Positions 35,501 to 46,964 of a stretch of DNA of 64,000 nt are shown here, in pieces. The DNA is taken from contig CM034237.1 in the NCBI GenBank assembly GCA_019916065.1, positions 42,142,485-42,206,484 on the forward strand, in the 5' to 3' direction. This stretch comes from Vitellaria paradoxa (lineage: Eukaryota; Streptophyta; Magnoliopsida; Ericales; Sapotaceae). The number at the start of each line of letters is the position of its first letter. The first letter of the stretch is position 1. Made by a program: the position numbers and the translations under genes. The notes beneath the pieces are model-generated. The model made no database searches. It saw nothing but the letters and a program-made list of their open reading frames with translations, and was not told the origin of the DNA.

Positions 35501-38500
35501 TTTGTATTAGACCGAGCAACAACAATATGTTTCTTACTACACCAACGTCATGCAGTTAATACCAACAAATATACAATATCCAAATTTAGACCTTCAATTT
35601 GAATAACTAATAGCCTAATCTGTATCACTATAGGCCTGTTTGGTTGGCTAAATTTTGGCCAAAAAGTACAATAAAAATGGAAAGATGTGATATAAAGGTG
35701 ATAGGTGTTAAAATTTAATTGGAAGAAAGTACAAAAAATAGTTAGAAATTGGTAAGTTTTGGTAAACTTTAGTAGGCCAAACGGGGCTTATATCTAATCA
35801 CATCTAGTGTGGTGGAAGCTTGATAGTGTAAGTCTTTATTAGGGGAATTCTTCAAATACCTAAAAATGTGGTACACAGCATCAAAAAGTGGGGTTAGCAA
35901 GAAGGATGTATTTACTAATAGACTACACCAACTGCATACGCAATGTTAGGCCAGGTCACTATAAGATAAATTAGCGTATCCACAAGTTGACAATATCCAC
36001 CACTTTCAGAATTCATACTTTTAGAAGGATCCGTATTAGTATCAAGTGGACGAGATTACAATGGAAACCAATCAAACAAATACCGAGTAATAAGCACCAA
36101 GCAGCAAGTTGATGGTAGCACAATCACGTAATAGTCACAAACCGAGCAAACAATGAACCCAGGCAACAATCGAGTAGAACAAACTAAGATAAGGCTGTGC
36201 CAAAATCAAAGCAATATCAAACGAGTAACAAACAATCAACACATGAAATCGAATGAATGATGAATGACAAACAAATGGAAATCAAAATGGAGTGATAAAC
36301 GAGTGGAATTGATCAAGCAACAAGCAATTGGAACATCAAATCGTCTATTGTCATAAATCAATCTACATCAGACGAAGGCTTTTGAGAATCATCAGAAAGA
36401 GAGGAGGCAAAACTTGTAGGCACGCTCTGTTAGAAAGATGGTGCATAGATTTGGGAGCTGGGAGTGGCAACGGAATGTGGGGGCGTATGACGGGCCTACA
36501 AACAGTAGTCAGAAATTGAGTTGATGAAGTGAGGCAAGGAGGTTGCTAGGGTTTTTATTGTAGCCGTGGGTGTTTTCCCCCTTTTTTTTTTCAAGGTCAA
36601 TTGGTGCTTTGATATCAAGTTAGAAGAAGAGAATAATAAGTTTGGGAGAGAGAAATTTTCTTCTTCCTCTTATTGTATTTATATTGATAGTTTACACTAG
36701 ATTAGGAAGTATAACCAATCGATAACTCTAAATCAAATCCTTCAAAATCCTCACAAATCACACATAACAATTATGTTTTATTTTAGAATAAATTACGCTT
36801 GTATTCTAACACTTTCCATTGGATATTATTTTGCGACTTGATTTTTCAATTGTAATAGTTAAGAACTGGCACTTTCATTTTTTTGCAATTTAGTCCTTCC
36901 GTTAACAACTATATGTAATCCTTCTATTAAAGGACATAAACAAATTTTTAAGGGGTTAAAATGTAAAATCACTCATTCCTATTAAGGAGTACAAGCGCAC
37001 TTACACCCTAAACTTTACATCAAATCTCACTTAACGACTTACAAGTTTTCATTATTTTTAAAATTAATTTTTCATTGCTTTTTGGTTAAAAAGCTAAAAA
37101 CTTCTCCCAAAAAAAAAAAAAAAAGAGAGCTCATTTATTGAACTTCATTGTAGCAACTTTTAATTATCATTAAATTGTTAAAATAACTCTTCTAATGCCA
37201 ACTAAATATGGATGAGCTTTCGGTGGAGATGTGTTGTAAAGCCAGTACTTTGCCATCTACTTGTTTAGGTCTACCTTTGGGTGCGCCCTTAGAATCAAAT
37301 ACGGGTTTAGGAAGGAGTGATAGAGAGAATGCAGAAGAAGCTAGTCTAGGGAAAAACAAACCGAAAAATATTTCAAGATGAAGAATTGTATTTATACGGA
37401 GTGGAGTATTTTGATGAGTCATGAGAGTATAGTTCTGAATATAGAAACTTTTGTCAATTTTGTGTTTTGGGGGGGGTTTATTTATTTATTTATTTATTTT
37501 TTGGGGGGGGGTTGATTCTATATAGGGATTCTCTTGATGCCCTTTTGTTTTCATTTCTTTAATAAAATTCATTTTTATTGATTAAAAAACTAATTGTTGT
37601 TTGATTATTGTTGAATTTAAATTTTTAAAAATAATTAACACATTTGACATTATTTTTAATTTTGTTAATTTATAGTTTAAATTAACTTAAATTGTTGATT
37701 ATTTTTAAGGTTTATTGTTCATTAGTTTAAGTTGTTTAATTTTTTAAAAATTGTCAATTTAAATTAATTGAAAAATAATGAAAAATTATTGTCCATTACT
37801 TCACTTGAAACTATAAGCTCTTAAGTGAGATTGTAAAGTGCAGGGTGCAAAGTGTAATCTTACTCTTGGGGAGGAATGAGTGATTTTATATTTTTACCTC
37901 TTACAAAAATTGCTTAAGTGGCTTTAAACGGCAAAATTGCAATTGGAGATTGATGGAATGATCAAATAGCAATAAATTGGAAATGCAAATCCTTAATTGT
38001 TACAATTGAAAAATCAAGTCTTGAAATGAGATTTATTGGAAATTGTGAGTGTGTAAATTGTAATTTATCCCTTATTTTACTTATTTTTTAATTAATTATT
38101 ATTAAAAGTGTCTCAATACATATACAAATGTATACAATGACCGACTCACCCTTAAGTGAACCGTGATCTAAAATAATGCTCCATCTAAGCCTACCCCATT
38201 CATATTGCATACCAAGGAAGATGTCGAACCTTATACCTATATTGTGTTCCATAACAAACTGCATACTTGGTAACTTTGGCACAAACAATGAAAATCATCA
38301 GCAAAAGAAATATGACCTAGCAATTAGTAACAAAACAAAATGTCCATAAATATAGTATCCTTAGTTAAATTTGCTGGTAAAAGCATGGATCATCGCTTCA
38401 ATGTTAGTGTGACCAAGCCTCATCTGCTATAGAATAGTGCAAAGCTTGACCATGTCCTTCTCTCAACCAGCTAACAAAGTATCAACATGCTCATAAAGAT

Positions 38501-41500
38501 ATTGCAACCACTCATGATGAGTTGCACACAATGACTGAATCTATCTCTCAATCCCTACATGAATAGTTTGAATCTCCTGAAATGCAATACTTGACTCCTG
38601 ATGAAGTCCCTCAAATTCCTTGCTAATACAAATCCATGTGAGCATAAAGTTAGAATATCTATGGCAGGAGCCCCTTGAGGCTGGGAAAGATGAGCTCCAT
38701 CATATGGAGCATCAATAGCGGCATCACCATGGTCTATAGGTGGCTTACCATTGGGATTGAAGATTTTGGACTGAGCTTGACTATGGTTAGCCATCATAAT
38801 ATCAATGGTGGGTCACAGAGTGAGAAATATTGGAAGAATGTGGATAGATATCCAAATCAGAATGCTATTGGATATAAGAACCACAAAATACAGTTTGTCA
38901 AAAGTGGACTTCTCATCCGTGAGATTGAGAATGTGAGCGAAAATTATTGAAGCGATATAAATGCTACCACCAATGCAAATGGCAGAGAGAACACAACTTA
39001 CTCTTTACCAGAAGATCAAAATGATGCTTGGTGGGGTTAATATTGCTTGGGATAAAGAGATTGAGCATCCTAAATAGGAGAGGAAGAAAGCCATGAGGCT
39101 GTAGGTCACGATGTCAACATCCACCATCTGCATGACGATAGGTTTGAATAGTCTCTATAGATGATTCAAAAGGAACATCATAGGATTTAAACTTGGCATT
39201 GTACACTCAGGGACGGCCACCAACCTCACTAATGAGGTGAATAAAGAACTCAAAAGTCTTTCCTCTTATGAAACAGGTAACATGCCCCTCAGATAATGAA
39301 GATTAGATTAGAACTCCCGAACTATTTCAACTTAGGCAACACCTTGAATGGTTGCTGACCTACTCTTACCGATGTTACTAAATTCAGTTTGTGATTCCTC
39401 TCCGTAAGCACACTCCTATCCCAAGAAACTGTATGATACCATTCTCACCACCCTCTCCATGGAACCTATCATACCTAGCATGAGTTTATAGAAATACCCC
39501 TCTCTCTACCTCTCTTAGCACAAGACACAATGGGTTAAGAGATGAAATACTCTTAAACCCCACAAGAAATTAAAAAAAAAAAAAATGGCCCACAGACTAG
39601 GCAGAAACTAGAGTTTAACAGAGTGAAATCAAGACCTAGAACAATTCCTAGTTGGGAATAGCTGGTTAAGAGAGGGAGAGGACCAAGGAAACACTCAAAA
39701 TTCAAAGAAGCTGCCTTGATTGCAATTAACCCAGCAGAGCGCAGAATTTAAGTGTAAAGGGACCAAAAGTGATGAGAAAATGGTCTTCTGGTTTATATAA
39801 ACCCAACTTGTACAAGTGAGGGCTATCTGCAGGTAGCCTGCGCAGAAACCAATGTACATTGCTTTCTGTTCTGATTCAGCTGAAGCCTGCTGTCTTACTG
39901 ATTCAGAGTACTGTCAAACATTGTTGTGGATCTAATCATATTGTAACTCAACTTAATTTGAACCTTGACTAAAATCCTCTGGTATTGACGAGAATAAGAG
40001 CTTAAACATGGGTTTGGACAGTACAAGTGTCATTGCTCTCAAACATAGGCTACAATTTTAAATAGCTAATGCCAATGGAATGCTAAATGTTGTAGTTAGC
40101 GCCCAGCTCCCTTAGAATTTAACTCTTAGTGACTAGAAAAGTAGTTTGTTTGAAGAATAGAATTTGTAGAAAGGCTATTAAGGTGTGTTAAATGTTGTAG
40201 TTAGCGCCCAGCTCCCTTAGAATAAGTCTTAGCAACTAGAAAAGTAGTTTGTTTGAAGAACAGAATTTGTAGAAAGGCTTTTAAGGTGGTTAAATATTTT
40301 TAGAGGACTTGATGCAAAGTGGAGAATGATTTTGTTTTCACACTTACTGACTCTATTTCATAAGGCATGTTAATTCTGGTTATGTGAAGTTTATGTTGCA
40401 ATGATATTTTTTGACACTTGGTTATTTATTTATGAAACAATCTTAAATCAAAGCATATTGTTCTTGTAGCTGGAACCATGGGAAATCTAGTTTTTGCTTA
40501 GTAGCAAAAATATTAAACATGCCTTTGCTTTACAACAACACTGAATGCTTTTCTTTGAATGGGAATTCTATTAGTATTTGTGTGGTTTAGGAATTCATCA
40601 CTCGTATCATTGTGCAGAATATTGCATTTGACCTTTTACGGGAATCACTTGTTACTTACGCCCTAGCATCAGGTGAGACTAAATGTTTTTCTTTTCCTAC
40701 TCATTTATATAAATTTATTGTATCATGCAAAGCTATACAGAAATGCATTCGACTTCTTTCAACAAGTGTGAATCTATAAACGGCCTTTTTGTTTCCTTCA
40801 TTTTCAATTTTGTTTTATCAATCTTACTTTTGTCTGTGTTGGTCTGGGCCATATAATCACGTAGTTCAAAGAAATAGGATGTTCAGGAATTCTCTTCTGT
40901 ATTTCCATTAATGCAGCTACTGAATCTCTTCAGAAGGAAAAATCAATAGATCCTTGTACTCCTAGTGGATATTCACCTGATGAAAAGTCTTGGATGCTTT
41001 CTTCTGATTCCATTGCTGAGAAGAGCAAGTACCCATCTGCTCTGCAACCCAGGGGTAACTTCTCGGAGTGCAGATCTGCTGCATTAATGCTGTTGCAAAA
41101 GGGAAAAGGTAATACGGATTTTATCTGAAACACCAAACCAGATTTTGCATCAATCAGGGAGTTGCTCTTCATTGTTTGCTGGAAGTTACTGATGAAAATA
41201 TTTTTAATATGATATACAGAACAATGCTCCTATCAGCACTGCTACATAGGATCGACATTTATACCCAAGCTTCAGGGGAAGTTCTTAGCTACAGAAAATT
41301 TCTTCCACACATCAAAGGTTTGTATGCTGTGTCTTAAAATTCTCTCCCCTTATTTTTTTACTTCCGCTTGCCATCATAAAGCACGTAGAGATGTGTCCAT
41401 TATATATTTTTTAACCATCTGGTTCTCTTTTTCTTTTTTTGGAGTAGTTCTTTGGGCTGCGACCAAGGAGATTTATGTCTAGTCTGATGAGGGCTGGGCA

Positions 41501-42116
41501 ACGATTCTGTGAAGAGGATTGGCCAAAGCTACGGATGAAATACCACTCATTTGAGGAGGATGATTTGTTGCGGTATTGCTTCTCATCAGCATATATTGTG
41601 GCCCTACTCCACGACAGCCTGGGAATCGCTTTGGATGATGATAGGTATTCTTTTTCTACTTTTCCCATCTACCCTCCTTCATGAAGTGTCTGCATTGATT
41701 CATTCTTCTGTATTAAAAAGCCAATTTATTGTTTCATCGCAAGCTTGGACTAGGGTTTGATTTGTAGTGACCTTTTTTGGTTTATCTTATCTCTGCATGT
41801 GGCTGTTTTAAGTATGTATTGATCAGATTTGCTACTGGGCAGGATTGGGTTCGCTAATCAGGTGAAAGATATCCCACTCGATTGGGCAATGGGAGCCTTC
41901 ATCTTACAGAGCACAGCTGAATTGAAAGAACATCCCAACTGGATTGCCACTACCATTGGCAATGAATCATCCGCTATAATTGCTTTATTTATTATCTTCG
42001 TTCTAGTGATGTTTAGTGCGTGTTCTCTATCAAAGTGGAGGAAGCCTCAGTCGAAGACAATATACGATCTAGAGAAAGGAAAGTATTTAGTTAGACGTAT
42101 CAATAGAGTTTCATAG
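29541..42116 (+). CDS. APY6-like: Apyrase (GDA1/CD39 NTPDase), APY6-like, 8 exons, 551 aa
   Basis: Exons: 29541-30159, 31465-31577, 32758-32865, 40618-40672, 40917-41108, 41220-41317, 41448-41644, 41843-42116. All introns are GT-AG and the sum is 1656 nt, closing phase. Apyrase conserved regions are visible: VIDGGSTGTRIHVFEY (88-103), LMATAGLRML (165-174), GSDEGVYAWVVANYALG (207-223), GIIELGGASAQ (234-244) and DIPLDWAMGAFI (470-481). One membrane segment is near 53-75 and another near 505-521, followed by a short KWRKPQSKTIYDLEKG tail as in plant APY6. The enzyme hydrolyses nucleoside tri- and diphosphates, probably in the secretory lumen. The start is set by MRRS, shared from memory with Arabidopsis APY6. 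An ATG at 29601 has a stronger context and could also be used. Intron 3 (32866-40617) is 7.75 kb and full of insertions. Confidence 0.93.
31034..31183. mobile_element. MITE family A copy in apyrase intron 1
   Basis: It begins GGTTTGGAGTCAC and ends GTCACCCCAAAC, a short inverted repeat. Interior words AGTGAGATAAAATGAGATAA, GATAAGTTGTGGGTTCGT and AGTGAATAACTTTTAGAG define the family. Confidence 0.7.
31649..32335. mobile_element. Non-autonomous hAT element, 687 bp, in apyrase intron 2
   Basis: An exact 8-bp duplication TCTGAGAC flanks it (31641-31648, 32336-32343). Terminal inverted repeats read CTATGAAGCACGGATAC and GTATCCGTGCTTCATAG. The subterminal regions carry many GGATACGG words on one side and CCGTATCC words on the other, as hAT transposase-binding arrays do. 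The middle is AT-rich and has no transposase. It lies in the sense intron 177 bp from the nearest upstream coding base. Confidence 0.9.
33960..34125. repeat. Three imperfect tandem repeats of about 60 bp
   Basis: The unit reads about ACCAATTTCAGTGTGCAGCT then TTCTGAATTCAGCCTA. Copies start near 33976, 34030 and 34080. Confidence 0.75.
34300..34412. repeat. ~115-bp dispersed repeat, copy 1
   Basis: CAAACCATTGTTGTGGATCT, TGTGAACCTTGACCAACG and AATTGACGA with TGGGTTTAGTCA match 39914-40020 in the same orientation. Ends TG(T)CAAAC and GTTTGGACA are roughly inverted, suggesting a tiny MITE. Confidence 0.6.
34990..36811 (-). mobile_element. Decayed copia retrotransposon in apyrase intron 3
   Basis: LTR-like segments of 183-192 bp (34990-35172 and about 36620-36811) share TTTGGGAGAG, TTGTATTTATATTGATAG, AAATCAAATCCTTCAAAATC and TTCTAACA. 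On the minus strand a primer-binding-like TGATATCAAAGC follows the right LTR, and the purine run AGGGGAAG precedes the left one. The interior keeps broken reverse transcriptase and RNase H text: VTWPNIAYAVGV, YSDTD, then NPIFHEPTKHIEINCHF after a frameshift. Most of gag-pol is gone. LTR edges are approximate and no target duplication was found. Confidence 0.8.
35633..35787. mobile_element. MITE family B copy nested in the copia remnant
   Basis: It starts GGCCTGTTTGGTTGGC and ends GTAGGCCAAACGGGGC. It separates the reverse-transcriptase part from the YSDTD strand of RNase H, so it inserted after the copia element. Confidence 0.75.
36812..38070. mobile_element. Element with long (about 240-bp) inverted repeats
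   Basis: GACTTGATTTTTCAATTGTAA near 36836 is matched in reverse by TTACAATTGAAAAATCAAGTC near 38003-38023. Further pairs include AAAATCACTCATTCCT (36974) with AGGAATGAGTGATTTTA (about 37872) and CTTACACCCT with AGGGTGCAAAGTG. The interior is AT-rich with a G-run near 37468 and carries no transposase. It is probably Mutator-like or foldback. Its left end abuts the copia LTR, so that border is uncertain. Confidence 0.65.
39914..40020. repeat. ~115-bp dispersed repeat, copy 2
   Basis: It matches 34300-34412: CAAACATTGTTGTGGATCT, TTTGAACCTTGAC, TATTGACGA, TGGGTTTGGACA. GTAC occurs on both sides. Confidence 0.6.
40081..40290. repeat. Two-copy tandem repeat, period about 106 bp, upstream of exon 4
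   Basis: AAATGTTGTAGTTAGCGCCC appears at 40084 and 40190. Each is followed by AGCTCCCTTAGAAT and GACTAGAAAAGTAGTTTG or AACTAGAAAAGTAGTTTG. The copies are nearly identical. Confidence 0.9.
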
Positions 42117-43341
42117 ATTCTTCAAGAGGATTGTTCCAGGGCCCATTTTCCTGGTTTTGTAGGATCCATGGAGGAGACCTCCATCAAGTAACCTCTCGTT
42201 TCTTGTACTTTAAATATACGGGTACGTTTCCTCTGGTTCTTTGCCTGGGCTGTTCAACCCTAACAATAGCACCAGCTTGGTTGGGAACCTCCCATGTTTC
42301 AGGATAGAATCTGTGGAGGCTACTTATGTAAGATCATATATTATATTTTATATTTAATGTAGATTGACTAAATATAAATGGTTAGGGCTTGTATGGTGCA
42401 GTGCAGAGCTGCAGATGAGGGACGGAGGGATTGTAAATTGTTTGTCTGGATGCTTTAGTCGTGCTCAATAGACAAAAAAGAAAAGAGAAAACTGTTCCTA
42501 GTCTTAATTCTTGAGGGATTTTAAATTGTTTGTTTGGATGCTTTAATTGTTTCTCAATAGACCCCCCCCCAACAAAAAAAAGGTGGCCCACCAACACCTC
42601 ACGTAATTATGAGAATCTGCTCTCTCCTTGAAGCATGGTTGCCGTAGGTACAACCCTTGCTGTTTTTACCTTGATCACCTAAAATGAACGACCGGATGTG
42701 TAGGTTCAATCGACTGCCCTTCTGATGATCAAGTCAAAATCTTAGTGGAAAAATATCTAGTGCATATACCGGTAGCAATTAGAGATTTCCTGCCATTTCT
42801 GACCGTCAGCTCATTTTTCTAAAATTCATGTTATACCCACGATCATCATGCTCGCTGTTCGACCCATGTCGAATGTAGATGGTTACATTCGTTGGTGTGT
42901 TTTGGGAAGAGTTGTTGGAACAAGTAATGTAACTTGCCTTGTGCATTAGTTAGGTGTCCCACCACCAGAGACTTCAGGGAGTGGGTTGAAAAGTACACCA
43001 TTACATTAATTTAAATGGGCAATTTTTGAAAAAACTTAATTATTTAAATGTAGTCATTAAATTTTGAAATATCTTAGAATAAATACAGATAGATGTGATT
43101 ATAAATTTAAAACGATGAATTTAGATATCAACAATTGCCCCCAAGTTTCAAAAAATTCTTAGAAATCTAGTTTATTTTGAGTAACACTTACCTTAAGGGC
43201 TCACCCCTTCAATATATATATATATATATATTCTTTTCCAAAAATTCATAATAACCCTCATTTTCCATAATTAGTAACCTTGTCCTCCAAAATTTAAATC
43301 ATGAATACATTCACCCTTAGAGAGATGAATTGTCCCCCTTA
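42117..43341. other. Apyrase 3' flank and intergenic region
   Basis: The 3' UTR probably occupies the first 200-300 bases. A two-copy repeat (about 42418-42480 and 42511-42566, sharing AAATTGTTTGTCTGGATGCT or its variant) and a C-run at 42562 follow. No further gene is visible. Confidence 0.55.
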
Positions 43342-43356
43342 ATCCTATTTGACGTG

Positions 43357-43564
43357 ACTCATCACTGGGTAGTTTAGTGGAACAAGGCGGGCATGGGACT
43401 TGGGTGATTTACACAGGTCACGGGTTCGATTCTTCTCCTAGATGCTTAGGTCTTACGTGAGAGACTGCTGGCGGTGGGCTCTTGGCGCTAGTCTCCTGGG
43501 ATTTGGAATTTGGGGGTTGGACCCTATCTCAGGGGAATTCCTCGTACCAAATATATATATATAT
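43357..43564 (+). mobile_element. tRNA-derived SINE, 208 bp
   Basis: An A-box-like TAGTTTAGTGG and a B-box-like GGGTTCGATTC lie in the head, at pol III spacing, and the tail ends in an AT repeat. A diverged 15-bp duplication flanks it: ATCCTATTTGACGTG (43342-43356) and ATCCTGTTTGATGTG (43565-43579). Confidence 0.8.
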
Positions 43565-43579
43565 ATCCTGTTTGATGTG

Positions 43580-46500
43580 GGATCTATGCAGATGCTTTTA
43601 CCAACTAAACAAGTGTTATTAGAGTGTTTGTGATTCACTTGAAAAAGTAGATCAACTAACCTAGAAAATAGTTCAAGGTAGCTTAGTAGTTCTCACCTGC
43701 AATTAAAACAAGAAACTAAAATTCTTAACAATTTCCTTTCATGTCTGTCGTCATTGCATTACATTCTTGTCTAAAATAAATTTACAAGTGATTATTCAAA
43801 ATAAAAAAATAAATAAATAAAAGAAAAAAATGTAACGTAAGTCTACAGTGAAACGTAATTGTCGAGTCTCAATCAGAAAATAAACATTGAAAAAAGATAA
43901 TAGAAGGTTTATATGGAATATAAATCAGAAAGCATACTTAAAAAATGTGTAACGGAAATTTAATGTTGTGCCGGTAAATGAAAGTTTTTTCTTTCAAAAA
44001 TTATGCATGATATTTTGTTAGTGGGTGAGACTTTATTCAATAGTGGAGAAATTGTAAATGGCTATTGCAAAATGTGTGATGGAGTTGTGGAAACAATAGA
44101 CGGTGCACCATGGCACACAATCCACCCCCTCACCCCAATCCAAACTCTTTGCAACTCTTATCTCTGCTCTCAACTTAGCTCATCACCCTCTCATTTGTAC
44201 CCTCTCCTTTGTTCCCTCTCTTTTTCTTCTCTTCTCTCCTCTTAGCTAGAACAATTTAGACACACTCATACACACATACACACATAGATACATGGGAGAG
44301 GGTATAAAGGTATAGGTGGAAAGTGGAAACAAATCGAACTATTCATGAGCTATTAGAGTTTAGGTCAAACTTGATTAGTAAATGAAACGAGATCGAATAA
44401 AACTTGATTTGTGCCCCGTTTAGATTTGACATCAATCTCAAGTCTAGAATTCAAGCCTAAAAAAGCACAGCTCGAAAAAGTTTGCTAGTCGGCTCGATAA
44501 CTAATATACATATATTTTTAATAATATTTTTATTTTTTAATACTATTTTATTGTATTTTTTATAATATTTTATTTATTATATTTTTGACTAAAATAATAT
44601 TGTTTTGATTTAATCGAGTTATTCGCGTATTGATCTCAAGTCTAAATTTTTTTTTCATCGAGTTAAGATCGGGTGTATATAAAAGTTTGAAGATCGGGTG
44701 TATATAAAAGTTTGAACCGAATTCGACCTCGATATAAATAGCTCAAGCCAAGCTCTAATAAGTTAAATCTTGGCTCGATTCACCTCATTTTCACCCCAAT
44801 ATGGGGGCATCAAGGAGGAGTAGGCTAGGTCTGAGAGAGGGTGACGGTAAAGTGACCAAAGTTAGAAGAAGAGGAAAAAGAAGCTGTTATTTGTAGACCC
44901 AATAGGGTTCGTTTGAACTAAATAATGGTTAATTTCATCAAAACACTACTGTTTTATAAGTGGTTGCTATTCAAAACAACATCATTTTGAGTATGTCTCT
45001 TCCTCCTAGGCATGCTGTTCTAAAATTAAAAAAAAAAAAAAGATCTTTTATAAGGTATGACTATTCTGAAACAGATAACAGGTGCATTTATTTATCATTA
45101 ATTGTGATTATTCGATATTGTGGCTATGTTGAATAGTCCAAGACTCACAAATACTTTTATAAATTAATTCTCATTATTAGTTCCAATGACATTTTCATAA
45201 CTATTTCTTGCTCTTGTTCTCTCTTTTAGAGTTAGAAAGTTCAATAAAAAAGTTTATTAAATACATGATTTGGTTTGTTGTACAAGTTTATTATTATTAT
45301 ACTATTTGTACTTGTAAATATCATTACATCTTGAGAGATAAATATCGAATAATTTCCAAAACACTAGTGTGGATGGTGTATCTGTCCTTAAGAATAAATT
45401 ATTAAATACTAGCCTTAATCAATTTAAATTTACAATTTGTGCAGGTTCGTTTATATTTACCTGTTTTTGTTTGTTTTATTTTTACAACATAACAAACACA
45501 AGCAAATTAGGAATAATATTATCTTATATTTTCTTGTATTATTACACATTAACATTCTTACTTTTATTACGCTCATAATGACCTAACTTTCAATATCATA
45601 AAATACAATTGACCTTATATTCCTTCTAAAATTTTTCTTATCAACTTGATAAATATTATATGGTCAAATAAATCACAAATAACACTTTTCAACCTGTCTA
45701 GTGAATGTGAACCAATTAAAATTATGAAATATTTTCAAATTTTATGTCATTTGATAAAATTTACATAATTTTTGCACAAGCTTTTCTCATTAATTATCAA
45801 TTAAAACAGTAAATTGTAAGTTTTTCTATTCTTTATTTTTCTTGGTGAAAACACGATTCACACCCCCCTCTACCAAAAAAAATATATATACACGTATATA
45901 TATTGAATTCGTAAGGTAGGAAACATAATTTTTATTTATTTATTTATTTATTATTTTCTTTTTTGGAACAACATTATACATATATATATATTTGCAAGCC
46001 CCAAACATCAATTTTCATCCCACTCAAAATGCATGTGCCCTGCCCATAGACTGAAATGGATTGATTTATGCCCTCATCTGCCTATTGTTGTCCATGGATA
46101 AGGATAAGCAAAATAAGCATGGATCATGTATGTATATTGTATTTATATAGCTAGATGTTATTGTGTACAAGGGCGAACATTTATGTAGAGGAAAAACAAA
46201 TTAATATGAAGCAAACTCATGTGAAAGAGGCTGGTCAAATGGGGAGACAGCAAAGCAAAAACAACGACATGGATCTCCCGCGTGGAACTAGTCATTCCTC
46301 TATTTTTGTTTCCCCTTGTTTCTCTTCTGAGACCAGCTGCTTTCCACGTTAGCAAACGGCAAATTAACCCTCCTTTGTTGGGTCCTGCCCCCAGAAAAAA
46401 ACCATACTAATCAATCGCCACCGCCACTGGCCCACCACCCAAGCCTGCACCGGATGACCTTTATATTTGTCATTTGTTTATGTTCTCATTTTCATTTGTA

Positions 46501-46959
46501 TAAATTACACTCATTACTCTGGTTGTTTAGTATCAATTTCACATTAAAATCCATACTCTAAATTATTTTATTTTATTCTGATATATTTAATTTAGTTTCA
46601 TTCTATTCTTATAACTTATCATTAAAAAAATATTCTATCTGGATGTTTATCATCAATAAATTTGAGTGAACTAGATAAGTGTGATGATTGAAATGTACAG
46701 AGAATAGAACGACTAAAAGTGCGAGTCTTAAAATTAGATTGGCAGTAAAATGCAGAAAGACTAAGTATAGTTTACCATTTTTATTTTTTTTTCTTTTTTC
46801 ATTCATGGATTAAAAGAATAACTATACTTTTTCCTATTGTAAGTTTAATAAAAAACACATGACTATCCTCAAGCTTACAAGTCAATAATAATCTACTCAT
46901 AATTTAGACTAAAATATAAAATTATTAACAATATTAAATTTAATTAGACTTCTATCACA
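43580..46959. other. Intergenic region without a recognisable gene
   Basis: It contains CT-rich sequence (44160-44250), a region rich in GCTCGA and AGCTC words (44340-44780) typical of an old DNA element, and an exact 25-27 bp tandem duplication at about 44667-44717 (AGATCGGGTGTATATAAAAG). ORFs at 44003-44245, 45208-45405 and 46155-46352 show no domain. Confidence 0.5.
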
Positions 46960-46964
46960 CGTGT

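Larger units (their letters stand above)
32866..40617. other. Apyrase intron 3, 7.75 kb, repeat-loaded
   Basis: Donor GTAAAC after exon 3 and acceptor TGTGCAG before exon 4. It holds a 60-bp tandem repeat, two copies of a ~115-bp repeat, a decayed copia element with a nested MITE, a long-inverted-repeat element, and a stretch (38100-39850) of decayed sequence. There the minus strand reads KTFEFFIHLISEVGGRP and YNAKFKSYDVPFESSIE near 39175-39270, coding-like but not identified. Confidence 0.8.

Noticed and set aside
43998..44245. 80-aa ORF after an AT-rich stretch
   Set aside because: The second half is a CT-rich tract (Ser/Leu runs) and no domain or splice context supports it.
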